From assembly GCF_024722015.1 (NCBI RefSeq), contig NZ_JANQBD010000005.1:124001-188000 (forward strand): 64,000 nt of DNA, written 5' to 3'. The DNA is from Paenibacillus radicis (ex Xue et al. 2023). Lineage in GTDB: Bacteria > Bacillota > Bacilli > Paenibacillales > NBRC-103111. Below the pieces are notes generated by a model. That model did no database searches, was not told the origin of the DNA, and worked only from the letters and a program-made list of their open reading frames with translations. Each line of letters opens with the position of its first letter. Position 1 is the stretch's first letter. A program made the position numbers and the translations under genes. This document shows positions 44,956 through 54,795 of the stretch, one piece after another.

Positions 44956-45317
44956 CGGGAATTTTATTTAGTTAAGTATAAGCATCCTAAAATTTGGAAG
45001 CGGTTGCACGTTGTAAGTGCTAATTAATACTTAGTCCTAGGAAGTGTACTGAAATACAGATTAAATGAGAGCGATTACATGTTGTGTAAGAATAACACAC
45101 TAACGTTCTCTATTGAAAGGGGTGATAGAAGATTAAGGTTCAGCATCGGGGAAGATGGAAAGGTTGTGAAAATTTAATCTAAAGTGATAATTCATCTAAC
45201 ATCAGGTCCAATCGATCGCTTTGCTGATACATAGGTCAAGCATTTTTGCTTCATTAGGATCAAGCACCAGAAATTTATTTCATGCAACCTATTTTTTCTT
45301 TGGAGGTGCCTTTTATT
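44956..45317 (+). other. Long 5' leader of the secreted pectinase operon
   Basis: About 360 bases without a gene between promoter D and the start at 45318. It holds the cre-like site at 44995 and a nested hairpin at 45067-45110 (GAGAGCG with CGTTCTC outside, TGTGT with ACACA inside). No known riboswitch pattern was recognised. Confidence 0.5.
44995..45008 (+). promoter_or_regulatory. Candidate catabolite-responsive element (cre)
   Basis: TGGAAGCGGTTGCA matches 12 of 14 positions of TGWAARCGYTWNCW. It lies about 40 bp downstream of the -10 of promoter D, a typical CcpA roadblock position. Confidence 0.45.
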
Positions 45318-47759
45318 TTGCGTAATCAAATTGCACGTGTTTTATGTTTTATGCTTTTGTTGAATGCTCTTTTTGGGGGCGGGATGTGGGTGACACCTGC
45401 ATCGGCTGCAGATATTGGATCTTTATCATCAGTTGCAGATAGTGTTTATGATCCTGTAACGGTTTTTAACAAAGATTTTACTCAAGCCTTTGAAGGACAA
45501 TCGGCCTCGCAACTTGGATTCGATTATTCAACACTTTCGGCAGGTGAAGGATCCGCTAATGTGGAAGTTGATCCAGTTACAAATGAAAAAGCACTTCATC
45601 TTAGCGTTAAAGGAGCTGGAAGCGGTGTTGAATTCCAAATTAGTAAGACCTTCAGTGAGACTTTGACAGGTACAATTTCAACAGAGATCACTTTCATGCA
45701 AAAAGGTACTACTAAGATGAAAGACCGAATACTTTTGTTCAGTCCTCCTGGTGGTGGAGCAACGAATCTGATTAATGCGGGATTGGATGCATCGAAAGGT
45801 ATTGTGTATTTTCCTGATACAGCTCCGACAGATCTGGCTACCCCGTATAACCTGAATCAATGGTATACCATGAGAATAGAGCTGAACACAGTAACTAAAA
45901 AATTCAGTATATGGGTGGACGGGAAATTAATTAAGGCTAGGCAAAATACTAATAACGTCAATGATCTAAAAAAAATATCAATCGCTACACCAGCTGCAAC
46001 CGGAGATTTGTATGTTCGTGGAATAAAGGTTACACGTATTCCATTTAATCCATACCCTAAAGCTCCTCTTGTCACCAGTGTTGTAGGGAGAAACACAAAG
46101 ATCGCGTTTTTCTCTGAGTCCTATACTTGGGCTTCAAAATATCGCTGGAGGATAAAGGAAAAGGGACAAGCGGATTGGTTAAATTTTTCTGCAACAGCAA
46201 ATTACACAGAGAACGCATTTTCTAGCAACATTATTCCGGGGCCAAGTGCTTCCAGTTATTATGACCCCATACAGAAAAAATCAGTTCCCTTAACAAATGG
46301 TAAGACTTATGTCATAGGTTTCTCAGTAGTAACTAGGGATGAGTTAAATAAAATAGACTACGAAGGTGAGATATTCGAATTTGAAGGTACTCCTTATGCA
46401 AGCACACCGCTCTCAACACCAGATAGTAGTGTGATTGGAACTGTCACAGCATATAGTAACTACAATGCAAACCAATGGTCTATTAATTCAGGGATGAATA
46501 TCGGCGATTTGACATTTGCAGATAAAACTATCAGGTTTACATCTATTCCAGCTAAATATACGAGTATGGATTGGATTAGAACTACACAAGCCGATACAAT
46601 GACATACCCTAATGCAGCTGACGGTACTGCTTTCCCAGATATCGCAGACTTCACTGTTAAAGACGATGCTACAGTGTATGTGGCAGTAGATATACTTGAA
46701 ACAACGCTTCCTCTGTTTTTGTCAGACTGGACTGACACAGGGGACACTATACAAATGAGCGATGCTGCGACTGCGTACTTATTTAAAATTTACAAAAAAG
46801 ATTTTGCTTCAGGTAAGAAAGTGACGATGGGGTATAACAACTATATGGACTTTAAAGCAGGTAAAAACGCAGGATATTTCGTAATGGTTAAGCGTACCGC
46901 GATTGGTTTGACTTTGGATCCTATAAAAGAATGGGTTAATTCTCCTTCTTATTCTTTAACAGGTTCAATAAGTGATAATGTGTACTCTAAAAATGTTACA
47001 TTGTCTGTTTATCAAAACCAAAGTGTTGTCTCGTTGTACAAGGATTTTCTGCCAAATAATAAATTTAAGGTAAATTTGAGCTTGCTGCCAGGAGCCAATC
47101 TTATCGAAGTGTACGCTGCTCGAGATAATTCTACACTGTCAGAGAAGTCAACGGCAGTCATTAATTATGATGTAATTTCACCGGATATTCGCATTTCTAC
47201 ACCTCCAGCTACGGTTAAAGATGCTGTCTATACTATTCAAGGTTCTGTAAGCAAGTCAGCTAAATTGACTGTAAAACACAATGGTATAAAAGTAGCAGAT
47301 TCTGTTGTAAAAGCCGCGTATGAGCCATTCTCATATCCGCTAAACTTAGCGGAAGGATCTAACCAAGTTGAAATCTCATCTGTAGATCTTGCTGGAAATG
47401 TAAGAACGGTTAATTATTTAATCAGCTATATGTTTTGGGCAGGGCAAGCGGCAACATATGATCTAAATGGAAATCTTTCTAGTGCATTATCACCATCGAA
47501 GGATATTCTGGCACAAAGAAAAGTGACTAATTCATCAGCATCAGCCAAACAAATTACTCTGTGGTTTGTTTTGTATGATGGAAACAATTCCATGCTTAAC
47601 TATTCCAGTGTTATTGCTGATTTTGAACCAGGAGAAACAAAGACACTAATAACAGGATTTACTCTACCGACTAATGTAACCGGCTACCATATGAAGGCGT
47701 TTATTTGGGACAGCCTGAATGGAATGAAGCCATTATCGGATGAAGTCCAACTGCAATAA
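45318..47759 (+). CDS. Secreted LamG-like/Ig-like protein
   Basis: 813 residues from TTG 45318, which follows GGAGGTG by nine bases; an ATG at 45282 precedes that site. Signal peptide ends TPASAAD. Residues about 35-245 look like a concanavalin/LamG-type lectin sheet (NQWYTMRIELNTVTKKFSIWV). Ig-like segments follow, including two glucodextranase-B-like repeats (about 550-720). The last 100 residues share a domain with the C-terminus of the next protein (YHMKAFIWDS versus YTIKAFVWNN). No catalytic domain recognised; may bind pectin at the cell surface. 23 bases from the pectinase gene, so one operon. Confidence 0.65.
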   Translation: MRNQIARVLCFMLLLNALFGGGMWVTPASAADIGSLSSVADSVYDPVTVFNKDFTQAFEGQSASQLGFDYSTLSAGEGSANVEVDPVTNEKALHLSVKGAGSGVEFQISKTFSETLTGTISTEITFMQKGTTKMKDRILLFSPPGGGATNLINAGLDASKGIVYFPDTAPTDLATPYNLNQWYTMRIELNTVTKKFSIWVDGKLIKARQNTNNVNDLKKISIATPAATGDLYVRGIKVTRIPFNPYPKAPLVTSVVGRNTKIAFFSESYTWASKYRWRIKEKGQADWLNFSATANYTENAFSSNIIPGPSASSYYDPIQKKSVPLTNGKTYVIGFSVVTRDELNKIDYEGEIFEFEGTPYASTPLSTPDSSVIGTVTAYSNYNANQWSINSGMNIGDLTFADKTIRFTSIPAKYTSMDWIRTTQADTMTYPNAADGTAFPDIADFTVKDDATVYVAVDILETTLPLFLSDWTDTGDTIQMSDAATAYLFKIYKKDFASGKKVTMGYNNYMDFKAGKNAGYFVMVKRTAIGLTLDPIKEWVNSPSYSLTGSISDNVYSKNVTLSVYQNQSVVSLYKDFLPNNKFKVNLSLLPGANLIEVYAARDNSTLSEKSTAVINYDVISPDIRISTPPATVKDAVYTIQGSVSKSAKLTVKHNGIKVADSVVKAAYEPFSYPLNLAEGSNQVEISSVDLAGNVRTVNYLISYMFWAGQAATYDLNGNLSSALSPSKDILAQRKVTNSSASAKQITLWFVLYDGNNSMLNYSSVIADFEPGETKTLITGFTLPTNVTGYHMKAFIWDSLNGMKPLSDEVQLQ

Positions 47760-47782
47760 TATACGGTTAAGGAGGTTATGAA

Positions 47783-50700
47783 ATGAAAAAAGCCCTGCAT
47801 ATAGGGATGTGCTTACTACTTGGTCTAAATATCTTTTTATTTGATTTACAAAGTGTTGGAGCAGCTACAACTGCCCAAACATCCTCTATATTAGCGAGTC
47901 CATCAGAATTAAAAGCTGTTTCTGGTAATGCTACCGTTGATTTATCTTGGAGTCCAGTAATAGGTGCCGCATCATACAATGTGAAACGTAGCACTGTTAA
48001 CGGCGGACCTTATAGCACTATTAACATTAGTAATATTGTGAGCACGAGTTATACGGATAATTCTGTTGTTAATGGCACCATGTACTACTATGTGGTCACA
48101 GCTGTTGGCTTAGCAACAGAGAGTATCATTTCGAATCAAGTTAAGGCAACTCCATATTTATCGACCGCAGCGGCTCCCATGGCTCCAGCAGATTTCTCAG
48201 CGGTTGCTTATGACGGGAGTGTAGAACTATCATGGTCAGCGGCATTGAATGCAACATCGTACACAGTATTTAGAAGTGAAGCAAGCGGTGGTCCATACTC
48301 CCCAGTCGGAAGCAATCTGACTTCTACTGTATATAAAGATGCATCAGTCACCAACGGGAAGCATTATTACTATGTAGTATCATCTTTGAATTTAAGCGGT
48401 ATCAGCCAAAATTCAGAAGAAATTATTGTTGTACCTGCCACAGTGATTACTGTGTCTAAGGACGGTAGTGGAGATTATTCTAATATTACCGATGCGCTTG
48501 CAACAATTCCCTCAACTAATGCGAGCCGTAAGGTTATTTACATTAAACCAGGTACCTATCAGGAAAAAATAACTATTAGAGCTCCTTTTGTAAGCTTAGT
48601 GGGGGCTGGTAGGGATAAAACAAAAATTATTTATAATGATTCAGAAAAAACGGTAAATCCAAACAATAGAAGTACTCTATTACAACCACTTGAGACTGCG
48701 ACTCTATCCATTGGTGATACAAAGAGCAGCACGGCAAATCAATTTAGTGCAGAAAACCTGACAATTGAAAACAACTCCAAAGCTGAGAATGGTCGAGCAC
48801 TTGCTGTATTAGTTGCATCAGATCAAGTAGTTTTTGATAATGTAAGAATTGTGGGTTACCAAGATACGCTTTACGCAGGAGTTTCTTACGATACAAAAGA
48901 AAGCAGACAGTACTATCATAACAGTGAAATCAAGGGCCGTACTGATTATATTTATGGTCCAGCAACTGCCGCTATATTTGACCATGTTGATGCCATTAGC
49001 GTCAATTCATCTGATTCCTCTGACATGGGGGGGTATGTTACTGCAGCTGCTACAAAAAATCCGAACGGGGACGTTCCTGGACTAGTTTTTATTAATTCTC
49101 GACTTATGAAAGATATCTCTACAAAAGGCAAGCATTACTTGGGCCGCCCATGGCAGGATCAACCAACTGTGCGATATATCAATACTTGGATGGATGATCA
49201 TATTCATGTAGATGGATGGACTCCGATGACAGAAGGACTGAGTACTTATTACTTGTCTGAATATAACAGCTCGGGGCCTGGTGCAAGTCCAACAACTCGT
49301 AAGATGTCTTCACAGATGTCAGCGCAGGAAGCCAGTGATTTGACCATTCCACGAATCTTTGAAGGATGGGACCCATCAAGGAAAATTGTTATTCCAAAGA
49401 TTTTTCCAGAAGTAACCGCTAAGGTGGCTCCAGCCCTTCCAGACGGACAATTAGGTTCTTATACCAAGCCTGTTATGATTTACATGGAAGTTAACGGGGA
49501 ACTACCAGAAGAGAATCGAGTTCAGTATAGGATCAACAACGGTCCATGGACTACATATGTTGCAGAGTTACAAGTAAGTCAACCGGGCACCAGCACCATA
49601 CAATACCGTTATATCAACAGTTCAGAAATTGCAACAACCGCTCAAGCAATCTCCATTAAAATTGACCCAAATGAGCAGCCTAGAGTACCTGCATTTCCTG
49701 GTGCAGAAGGTGCAGGCATGTACACGAAGGGTGGGCGGGGAGCTGAAGTTTATGTGGTAGATAATTTGAATGATTATGATACTACAAAAGGTGAAGCAGT
49801 TATACCAGGAACCATTCGGGATGCTATCAGTCAAGGAAATAGAACAATTATATTTAATACCTCCGGTACTATCAATCTCAAGAGAGGATTGGACATTACA
49901 AATTCTAATTTAACTATTGCTGGTCAAACCGCACCTGGTGATGGTATTGCTATCAGCGGTTATATGGTTAAGTTTGGGAATAATGACACTGGTAAAGATA
50001 TTATTGTCAGATATATCCGGTTTAGAAACGGAATTGAAGTATTAAGCGATACAGCTGATATTTCGGGAAATAATGTAATTATTGATCACTGCTCCTTTAG
50101 TTGGAGTACGGATGAGACTTTCTCAGTAAAGAATCGCAAAAATTTTACAGTTCAGTGGAGCATTATTAGTGATAGCTTGAATCAGTCTATCCATGATAAA
50201 GGGGCTCATGGCTATGGAGGAATATGGGGAGGTACGAACGCCACCTATCACCATAATCTCATTGTGAATCATAATAGCCGAAATCCGCGTTTCGATCGAC
50301 AAACAGATTTTGACAATTTTCCTACTAAAATCGATTATCGCAATAACGTCATTTATAACTGGGGAGGAAACTCTGCATACGGTGGGGAACAGGCAGTTGG
50401 AATCAATATGATCAACAACTATTATAAGCCAGGACCTAGTACCTTTGACGGGGTAAAAAGCCGAATTATTAATCCCTCAGATATAGGAGGAGGAGGAGGG
50501 GCGTTTTATATCGACGGTAACTTCATGGAAGGTGCTGCCGATGTAACAGCTGACAACTGGGTTAAAAATTCCAGCGGGGGCTTTAAAGCGATTTCTCCAG
50601 ATGGCACATTTATCCGTAAGCTTAAGCCTATGATTATACCAGATGCATTAGATCCTATCGGTGGACCAGTTAATACGGATTCGGCAACGGTTGCTTATGA

Positions 50701-52759
50701 AAAAGTGCTTCAAAGTGCGGGGGCATCTCTTCCGAAACGTGATTCTCTGGATCAGAAGATTATGAATGATGTTAAATTAGGTAAGGGCAGACTTATTAAC
50801 ACTATTGCAAGTGATGGTGGGTTACCTGAGTTAAATTCTGCAGTAGCTCCTAACGATAGCGATGGGGATGGCATTCCAGACTCTTGGGAAATAGCTCACG
50901 GTTTAAATCCGAACTTAAAGACAGATGGTGCTTTAATTAGCAGTAACGGTTATACGAATCTTGAAAATTATATCAATTCATTGGTTGTTGCAGTACCGCT
51001 AAATCCTAATATAGCCATTGTCAGCCCATCGATGCATCAAGCTTTTACAGTGAATGATTCGATAAAGATTACCACAAATGCATCCTCAGATGCTACAAAT
51101 GGAAGCATTGCCAAGGTAGTATTTTATGACGGTGATCAAAAAATTGGGGAAAAGGCGGCGGCGCCTTATGAGTTTACATGGACTAATGCTCCAGAAGGAG
51201 AGCACTATGTATATGCCAAGGCGGTGGACAATAACGGTGTAATGACATTGTCTTCAGTGTCTATTATTTATGTAAATGGTCCTAATAATGTTGCTCCTTG
51301 GATTTCCAAAGATATCGGTCAAGTGAGTATCCCGGGAACAGGAAGTCTAAATGGGACGAGATATATGGTTAAAGGATCTGGAGAAATTCGAAATAAGTCG
51401 GATTCTTTTCAATATGTATATCAACCGGTTCAAGGTAATTTTGAAATGATCGCAAATGTTGGCTTCGCTTCTGAAATTGATGAGAGGACTAAAGCAGGGC
51501 TAATGATTCGAGACAGCCTTGATCCCGATGCTAAGACAACAGCACTTTTTCTAACCCCTGATGGTACTAGTGACAAGGCCGTAGATACAAGCGGCAGAAA
51601 GATTTCTTTATTGCATCGAGATGTTAAGGGAGGAGACTATAGTGAGGATTTAGTAAGAAGTTCCTCACTTAAGGCCCCTTTCTGGTTGAAGATAGTAAGA
51701 GATCAAAATACAGTTTACGGTTATTTATCAAATAATAGTGTCAATTGGACTCTGGTTGGGTCCAAAAAAATCGATATGGGGGATACGGTATATGCAGGTA
51801 TGGCAGTGGATGCTCCTAAATTGACAAGCAACGCGGACTATTTAACTGCGGCTTCCTTTAGCGATGTGAAATTCACTCGTTCCGCACTCTTCTCTATAAG
51901 TAATCCCCTAAGTGAGGCGGTGGATATCCCCGATTACTCAATAAAAGGAAGTGTAGTAGACAGGACACAATTAACTGTAACTAACAATGGAGTTACCGTT
52001 GTGGATTCTATATATGCAGAAGCAGGAGCAGCATTTTCGTATAAGCTTAATTTGAATGAAGGGATGAACACGATCAACATTTCTGCAAAGAATAGTGAGC
52101 TTTATGGAAATGTAGTTAATTCTAAAACTTTGCAGGTTACCTATAATAAATCAGCAGTTCTCTTTACGCCCGCATTACCAATACCTACTTCTGTTAATGT
52201 GTCGGCTTTTAATTTAGCAGGTAAGATCAGTAGAACTGCTGCGGTCACTATCAAATTGAATGGAGTAACAGTGAGTAATAATCTCAACATATCGGCAGAT
52301 ACTCTATTTAATGTACCGTTAACTTTACAGGAGGGAATAAATGAGATCGTAATATCAGGAATTGATGTTTATGGAAATACAGGTTCGAAGACTTATCAAA
52401 TTACCTACAATAAAAATTGGGGTGCTGCAGTTTTTACAGTTAAAAATATTTCTCTAAAAGATCTCAGTGGTAACGTACTTACTGGACTAAGTAATTCAAC
52501 AACTTTAGTTACGGATGTGACCGTCCAGAATAATTCTTTAGTCAATCAGAGTGGTGTTCTAGTTGTAGCAATGTTTAATCAGCAGGACCAAATGGTTCGG
52601 TATTCTTTATTAGATCAATCCATCTCTGCAGGTACGAATAAACAAATAAAAGCCATTTTAAAATCACCAGATTATATAATGGGCTACACCATTAAAGCTT
52701 TTGTATGGAACAACATAACAAATAAGACAGTGATCTCGAATGTAGTCACTGTACAGTAA
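47783..52759 (+). CDS. Secreted pectin methylesterase-pectate lyase fusion
   Basis: 1658 residues. Signal peptide 1-27; two fibronectin type III domains (about 38-125 and 130-218). Residues 222-540 are a CE8 pectin methylesterase: D361 in GYQDTLY, D388 in GRTDYIYG and R455 in LGRPW give the two catalytic aspartates and the substrate arginine. Residues about 634-960 are a PL1-like pectate lyase with IIDHCSFSWSTDE and the NSRNPRF motif (R833, R836). Then a calcium-type DSDGDGIPDSWE (1025), an Ig-like domain, a DUF1349-like lectin sheet and two Ig-like repeats. One chain removes methyl groups and cleaves the product. It lacks its own SLH domain. Confidence 0.9.
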   Translation: MKKALHIGMCLLLGLNIFLFDLQSVGAATTAQTSSILASPSELKAVSGNATVDLSWSPVIGAASYNVKRSTVNGGPYSTINISNIVSTSYTDNSVVNGTMYYYVVTAVGLATESIISNQVKATPYLSTAAAPMAPADFSAVAYDGSVELSWSAALNATSYTVFRSEASGGPYSPVGSNLTSTVYKDASVTNGKHYYYVVSSLNLSGISQNSEEIIVVPATVITVSKDGSGDYSNITDALATIPSTNASRKVIYIKPGTYQEKITIRAPFVSLVGAGRDKTKIIYNDSEKTVNPNNRSTLLQPLETATLSIGDTKSSTANQFSAENLTIENNSKAENGRALAVLVASDQVVFDNVRIVGYQDTLYAGVSYDTKESRQYYHNSEIKGRTDYIYGPATAAIFDHVDAISVNSSDSSDMGGYVTAAATKNPNGDVPGLVFINSRLMKDISTKGKHYLGRPWQDQPTVRYINTWMDDHIHVDGWTPMTEGLSTYYLSEYNSSGPGASPTTRKMSSQMSAQEASDLTIPRIFEGWDPSRKIVIPKIFPEVTAKVAPALPDGQLGSYTKPVMIYMEVNGELPEENRVQYRINNGPWTTYVAELQVSQPGTSTIQYRYINSSEIATTAQAISIKIDPNEQPRVPAFPGAEGAGMYTKGGRGAEVYVVDNLNDYDTTKGEAVIPGTIRDAISQGNRTIIFNTSGTINLKRGLDITNSNLTIAGQTAPGDGIAISGYMVKFGNNDTGKDIIVRYIRFRNGIEVLSDTADISGNNVIIDHCSFSWSTDETFSVKNRKNFTVQWSIISDSLNQSIHDKGAHGYGGIWGGTNATYHHNLIVNHNSRNPRFDRQTDFDNFPTKIDYRNNVIYNWGGNSAYGGEQAVGINMINNYYKPGPSTFDGVKSRIINPSDIGGGGGAFYIDGNFMEGAADVTADNWVKNSSGGFKAISPDGTFIRKLKPMIIPDALDPIGGPVNTDSATVAYEKVLQSAGASLPKRDSLDQKIMNDVKLGKGRLINTIASDGGLPELNSAVAPNDSDGDGIPDSWEIAHGLNPNLKTDGALISSNGYTNLENYINSLVVAVPLNPNIAIVSPSMHQAFTVNDSIKITTNASSDATNGSIAKVVFYDGDQKIGEKAAAPYEFTWTNAPEGEHYVYAKAVDNNGVMTLSSVSIIYVNGPNNVAPWISKDIGQVSIPGTGSLNGTRYMVKGSGEIRNKSDSFQYVYQPVQGNFEMIANVGFASEIDERTKAGLMIRDSLDPDAKTTALFLTPDGTSDKAVDTSGRKISLLHRDVKGGDYSEDLVRSSSLKAPFWLKIVRDQNTVYGYLSNNSVNWTLVGSKKIDMGDTVYAGMAVDAPKLTSNADYLTAASFSDVKFTRSALFSISNPLSEAVDIPDYSIKGSVVDRTQLTVTNNGVTVVDSIYAEAGAAFSYKLNLNEGMNTINISAKNSELYGNVVNSKTLQVTYNKSAVLFTPALPIPTSVNVSAFNLAGKISRTAAVTIKLNGVTVSNNLNISADTLFNVPLTLQEGINEIVISGIDVYGNTGSKTYQITYNKNWGAAVFTVKNISLKDLSGNVLTGLSNSTTLVTDVTVQNNSLVNQSGVLVVAMFNQQDQMVRYSLLDQSISAGTNKQIKAILKSPDYIMGYTIKAFVWNNITNKTVISNVVTVQ

Positions 52760-52782
52760 TTTTAGCTGTTCAATTGAAAGGG

Positions 52783-52818
52783 ACACGAGGGGCGGCATTA
52801 TTGCTGTTCCTCTCGTGT
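52783..52818 (+). other. Hairpin in the gap before the SLH-protein gene
   Basis: ACACGAG and CTCGTGT enclose a 22-base partly paired loop. No T-run follows, so it is more likely a processing or stabilising stem than a terminator; it lies 24 bases before the start at 52842. Confidence 0.4.
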
Positions 52819-52841
52819 ACATACCCTAGGGAGGAATACGC

Positions 52842-54695
52842 TTGAGAAGATGGACTGTAATCCTACTATCGTTCTTGCTTTGCTTCGGATCGATGCTTCC
52901 TGTGGCAACTGCTGCCACAGCACCGACAACAGTAAACGCAACTTACGACAGTATCACTGGGAAAGTGGTGGTTTCAGGGAATTTTGGTTCTACACCTGGA
53001 AAAATCGTGACGCTGCAAGTTAGGAACCCCAATAATCAAATGCAACAGTTAGATCAAGGAATAAGCGGTGCCAATGGAGCTTATCAATTCAGCTTTTCGC
53101 TAATTAATAAAGTAAATGGAACCTATATTGTAAGCGTCGGAGGGGAAGAGGCTGCGGTGGCAGCTACGACTTTTCAAGTGGCTTCTACTCAAAATGTTAC
53201 TGTCAACGCATCCGTCAGCGGTACAACAATCAACATTTCCGGCAACATGGGCAGCACAGAAGGAAACACAGTCAACGTCGAGGTTCGAAACCCTTTGAAT
53301 GAGGCCATCTACACGGATAAAGGGAAAAGCGGAGCAAACGGAGCATATCAGTTCAGCTATACAATGAGTCAAAGGTGGAGCGGAGTTTACACTGTGAAAG
53401 TTTGGGGCATTGAAGGTGATGCTGTTAAAATTACAACATTTAGTATCCAGAGTGATTCGAGTAGTTCCACATCACCTACTTCAGGCTCAGGTGGAGGCGC
53501 ACCTTCCCCAACTGTACCAATTAGTCAAGTAGGAACACAGATTGAGCTAACTGCAAAGCTGGATCCATCGACCGGCGTTGCCACTGCAGCTCTGGATGCT
53601 GCCCAGTATGCAAGTGCATTGCAGCAGGCTCAGGCGGAAGGTCTGAAAAACATCACAGTAACTATTCCTGATGTCGAAGGAGCGAAGCAGTACGCTTTAA
53701 AAGCGACGGCAGACTTCTTTTCATCCACTTCATCAAATGTAAACTTAACAATAGCTACTGACATTGGAACTGTTGTTATACAACCCAATATATTGAAAAA
53801 TATAGATCTGTCAGCAGCTAAAGAGATTACATTGACTATCGGACTAAAAGACAAAAATGATTTACCAACTGCACTTAAAAGCCAGATCGGCAATCGACCA
53901 GTCATCGACTTAACTATCAGCGTTGACGGCAAGGTCATACCGTTCAATAATCCCAACACTTCGGTTACGGTATCTGTTCCTTACCAGCCGACAGCTGAAG
54001 AAATGCAAAATCCGGAGCACATTGTTGTATGGTACATTGACGAGCAGGGCAGCGCTCAGGCTGTTCCAACCGGAAGGTATGATTCTGCAAGCGGGATGGT
54101 GACATTCAAGACGTCCCATTTCAGCAGTTACGCTATTGTCTATGATCTGAAAAGCTTCCAGGATCTAAGCTCTGTTTCATGGGCAAAGAAATCAATTGAG
54201 GTTATGGCTTCCAAAGGGATTATTTCAGGAGTTTCAGATACATCCTTTAATCCCGGAGCTAATATTACCCGGGCTGATTTCATGATTTTGTTGACCAAAT
54301 CGCTGGGGTTGGAGGCATCAATTAGTTCAAACTTTAACGATGTAGCACCTAACGACTATTATTACAAGGCTGTAGGTGTTGCCAAGCAATTAGGTTTAGC
54401 TGAGGGGCAAGGGGATAATCAATTTAACCCCCGAGAGCAAATTTCGAGGCAGGATATGATTGTTCTTATATCCAGAGCTTTGAAGCAGGCAGGTAAATGG
54501 AGCTCATCAGGTACAGCGGACGATCTGGCTTCATTCACAGATAAGTCGAAGGTTGCCGCTTATGCAGCCAATGATATTGCAGCTATGGTAAGCGCGGGTG
54601 TGGTAGAAGGCAGTGGAAACCTGCTGAACCCAACAGGAAATGCTACTAGAGCGGAAGCAGCGGTTCTACTGTACAGGATTTACAATAAATACTGA
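52842..54695 (+). CDS. Three-SLH cell-surface protein
   Basis: 617 residues from a TTG after GGGAGG. Signal peptide ends VATAAT. Two homologous repeats of about 80 residues (YQFSFSLINKVNGTYIVSV and YQFSYTMSQRWSGVYTVKV at their ends), a Ser-Gly-Pro linker near 210-225, a beta-rich domain (about 225-430) and three well-conserved C-terminal SLH domains (about 433-617; for example SFNPGANITRADFM and QFNPREQISRQDM). SLH domains bind pyruvylated wall polymer. It follows the secreted pectinases and could serve as their wall anchor or surface partner; this is inference. Confidence 0.82.
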   Translation: MRRWTVILLSFLLCFGSMLPVATAATAPTTVNATYDSITGKVVVSGNFGSTPGKIVTLQVRNPNNQMQQLDQGISGANGAYQFSFSLINKVNGTYIVSVGGEEAAVAATTFQVASTQNVTVNASVSGTTINISGNMGSTEGNTVNVEVRNPLNEAIYTDKGKSGANGAYQFSYTMSQRWSGVYTVKVWGIEGDAVKITTFSIQSDSSSSTSPTSGSGGGAPSPTVPISQVGTQIELTAKLDPSTGVATAALDAAQYASALQQAQAEGLKNITVTIPDVEGAKQYALKATADFFSSTSSNVNLTIATDIGTVVIQPNILKNIDLSAAKEITLTIGLKDKNDLPTALKSQIGNRPVIDLTISVDGKVIPFNNPNTSVTVSVPYQPTAEEMQNPEHIVVWYIDEQGSAQAVPTGRYDSASGMVTFKTSHFSSYAIVYDLKSFQDLSSVSWAKKSIEVMASKGIISGVSDTSFNPGANITRADFMILLTKSLGLEASISSNFNDVAPNDYYYKAVGVAKQLGLAEGQGDNQFNPREQISRQDMIVLISRALKQAGKWSSSGTADDLASFTDKSKVAAYAANDIAAMVSAGVVEGSGNLLNPTGNATRAEAAVLLYRIYNKY

Positions 54696-54723
54696 TAGAG
54701 TAGGGCTTTAATAGCTGAATAAC

Positions 54724-54767
54724 AAAAACGCCTTTTTCGTTCGGAATTGAACGAGGAAGGCGTTTTT
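54724..54767. terminator. Bidirectional terminator
   Basis: AAAAACGCCTTTTTCGTTC pairs with GAACGAGGAAGGCGTTTTT (one mismatch); A- and T-runs on both sides serve the SLH gene and the convergent manganese transporter operon. Confidence 0.9.
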
Positions 54768-54795
54768 ACTTATGCCACAAGCTTGCTGTACTGCA

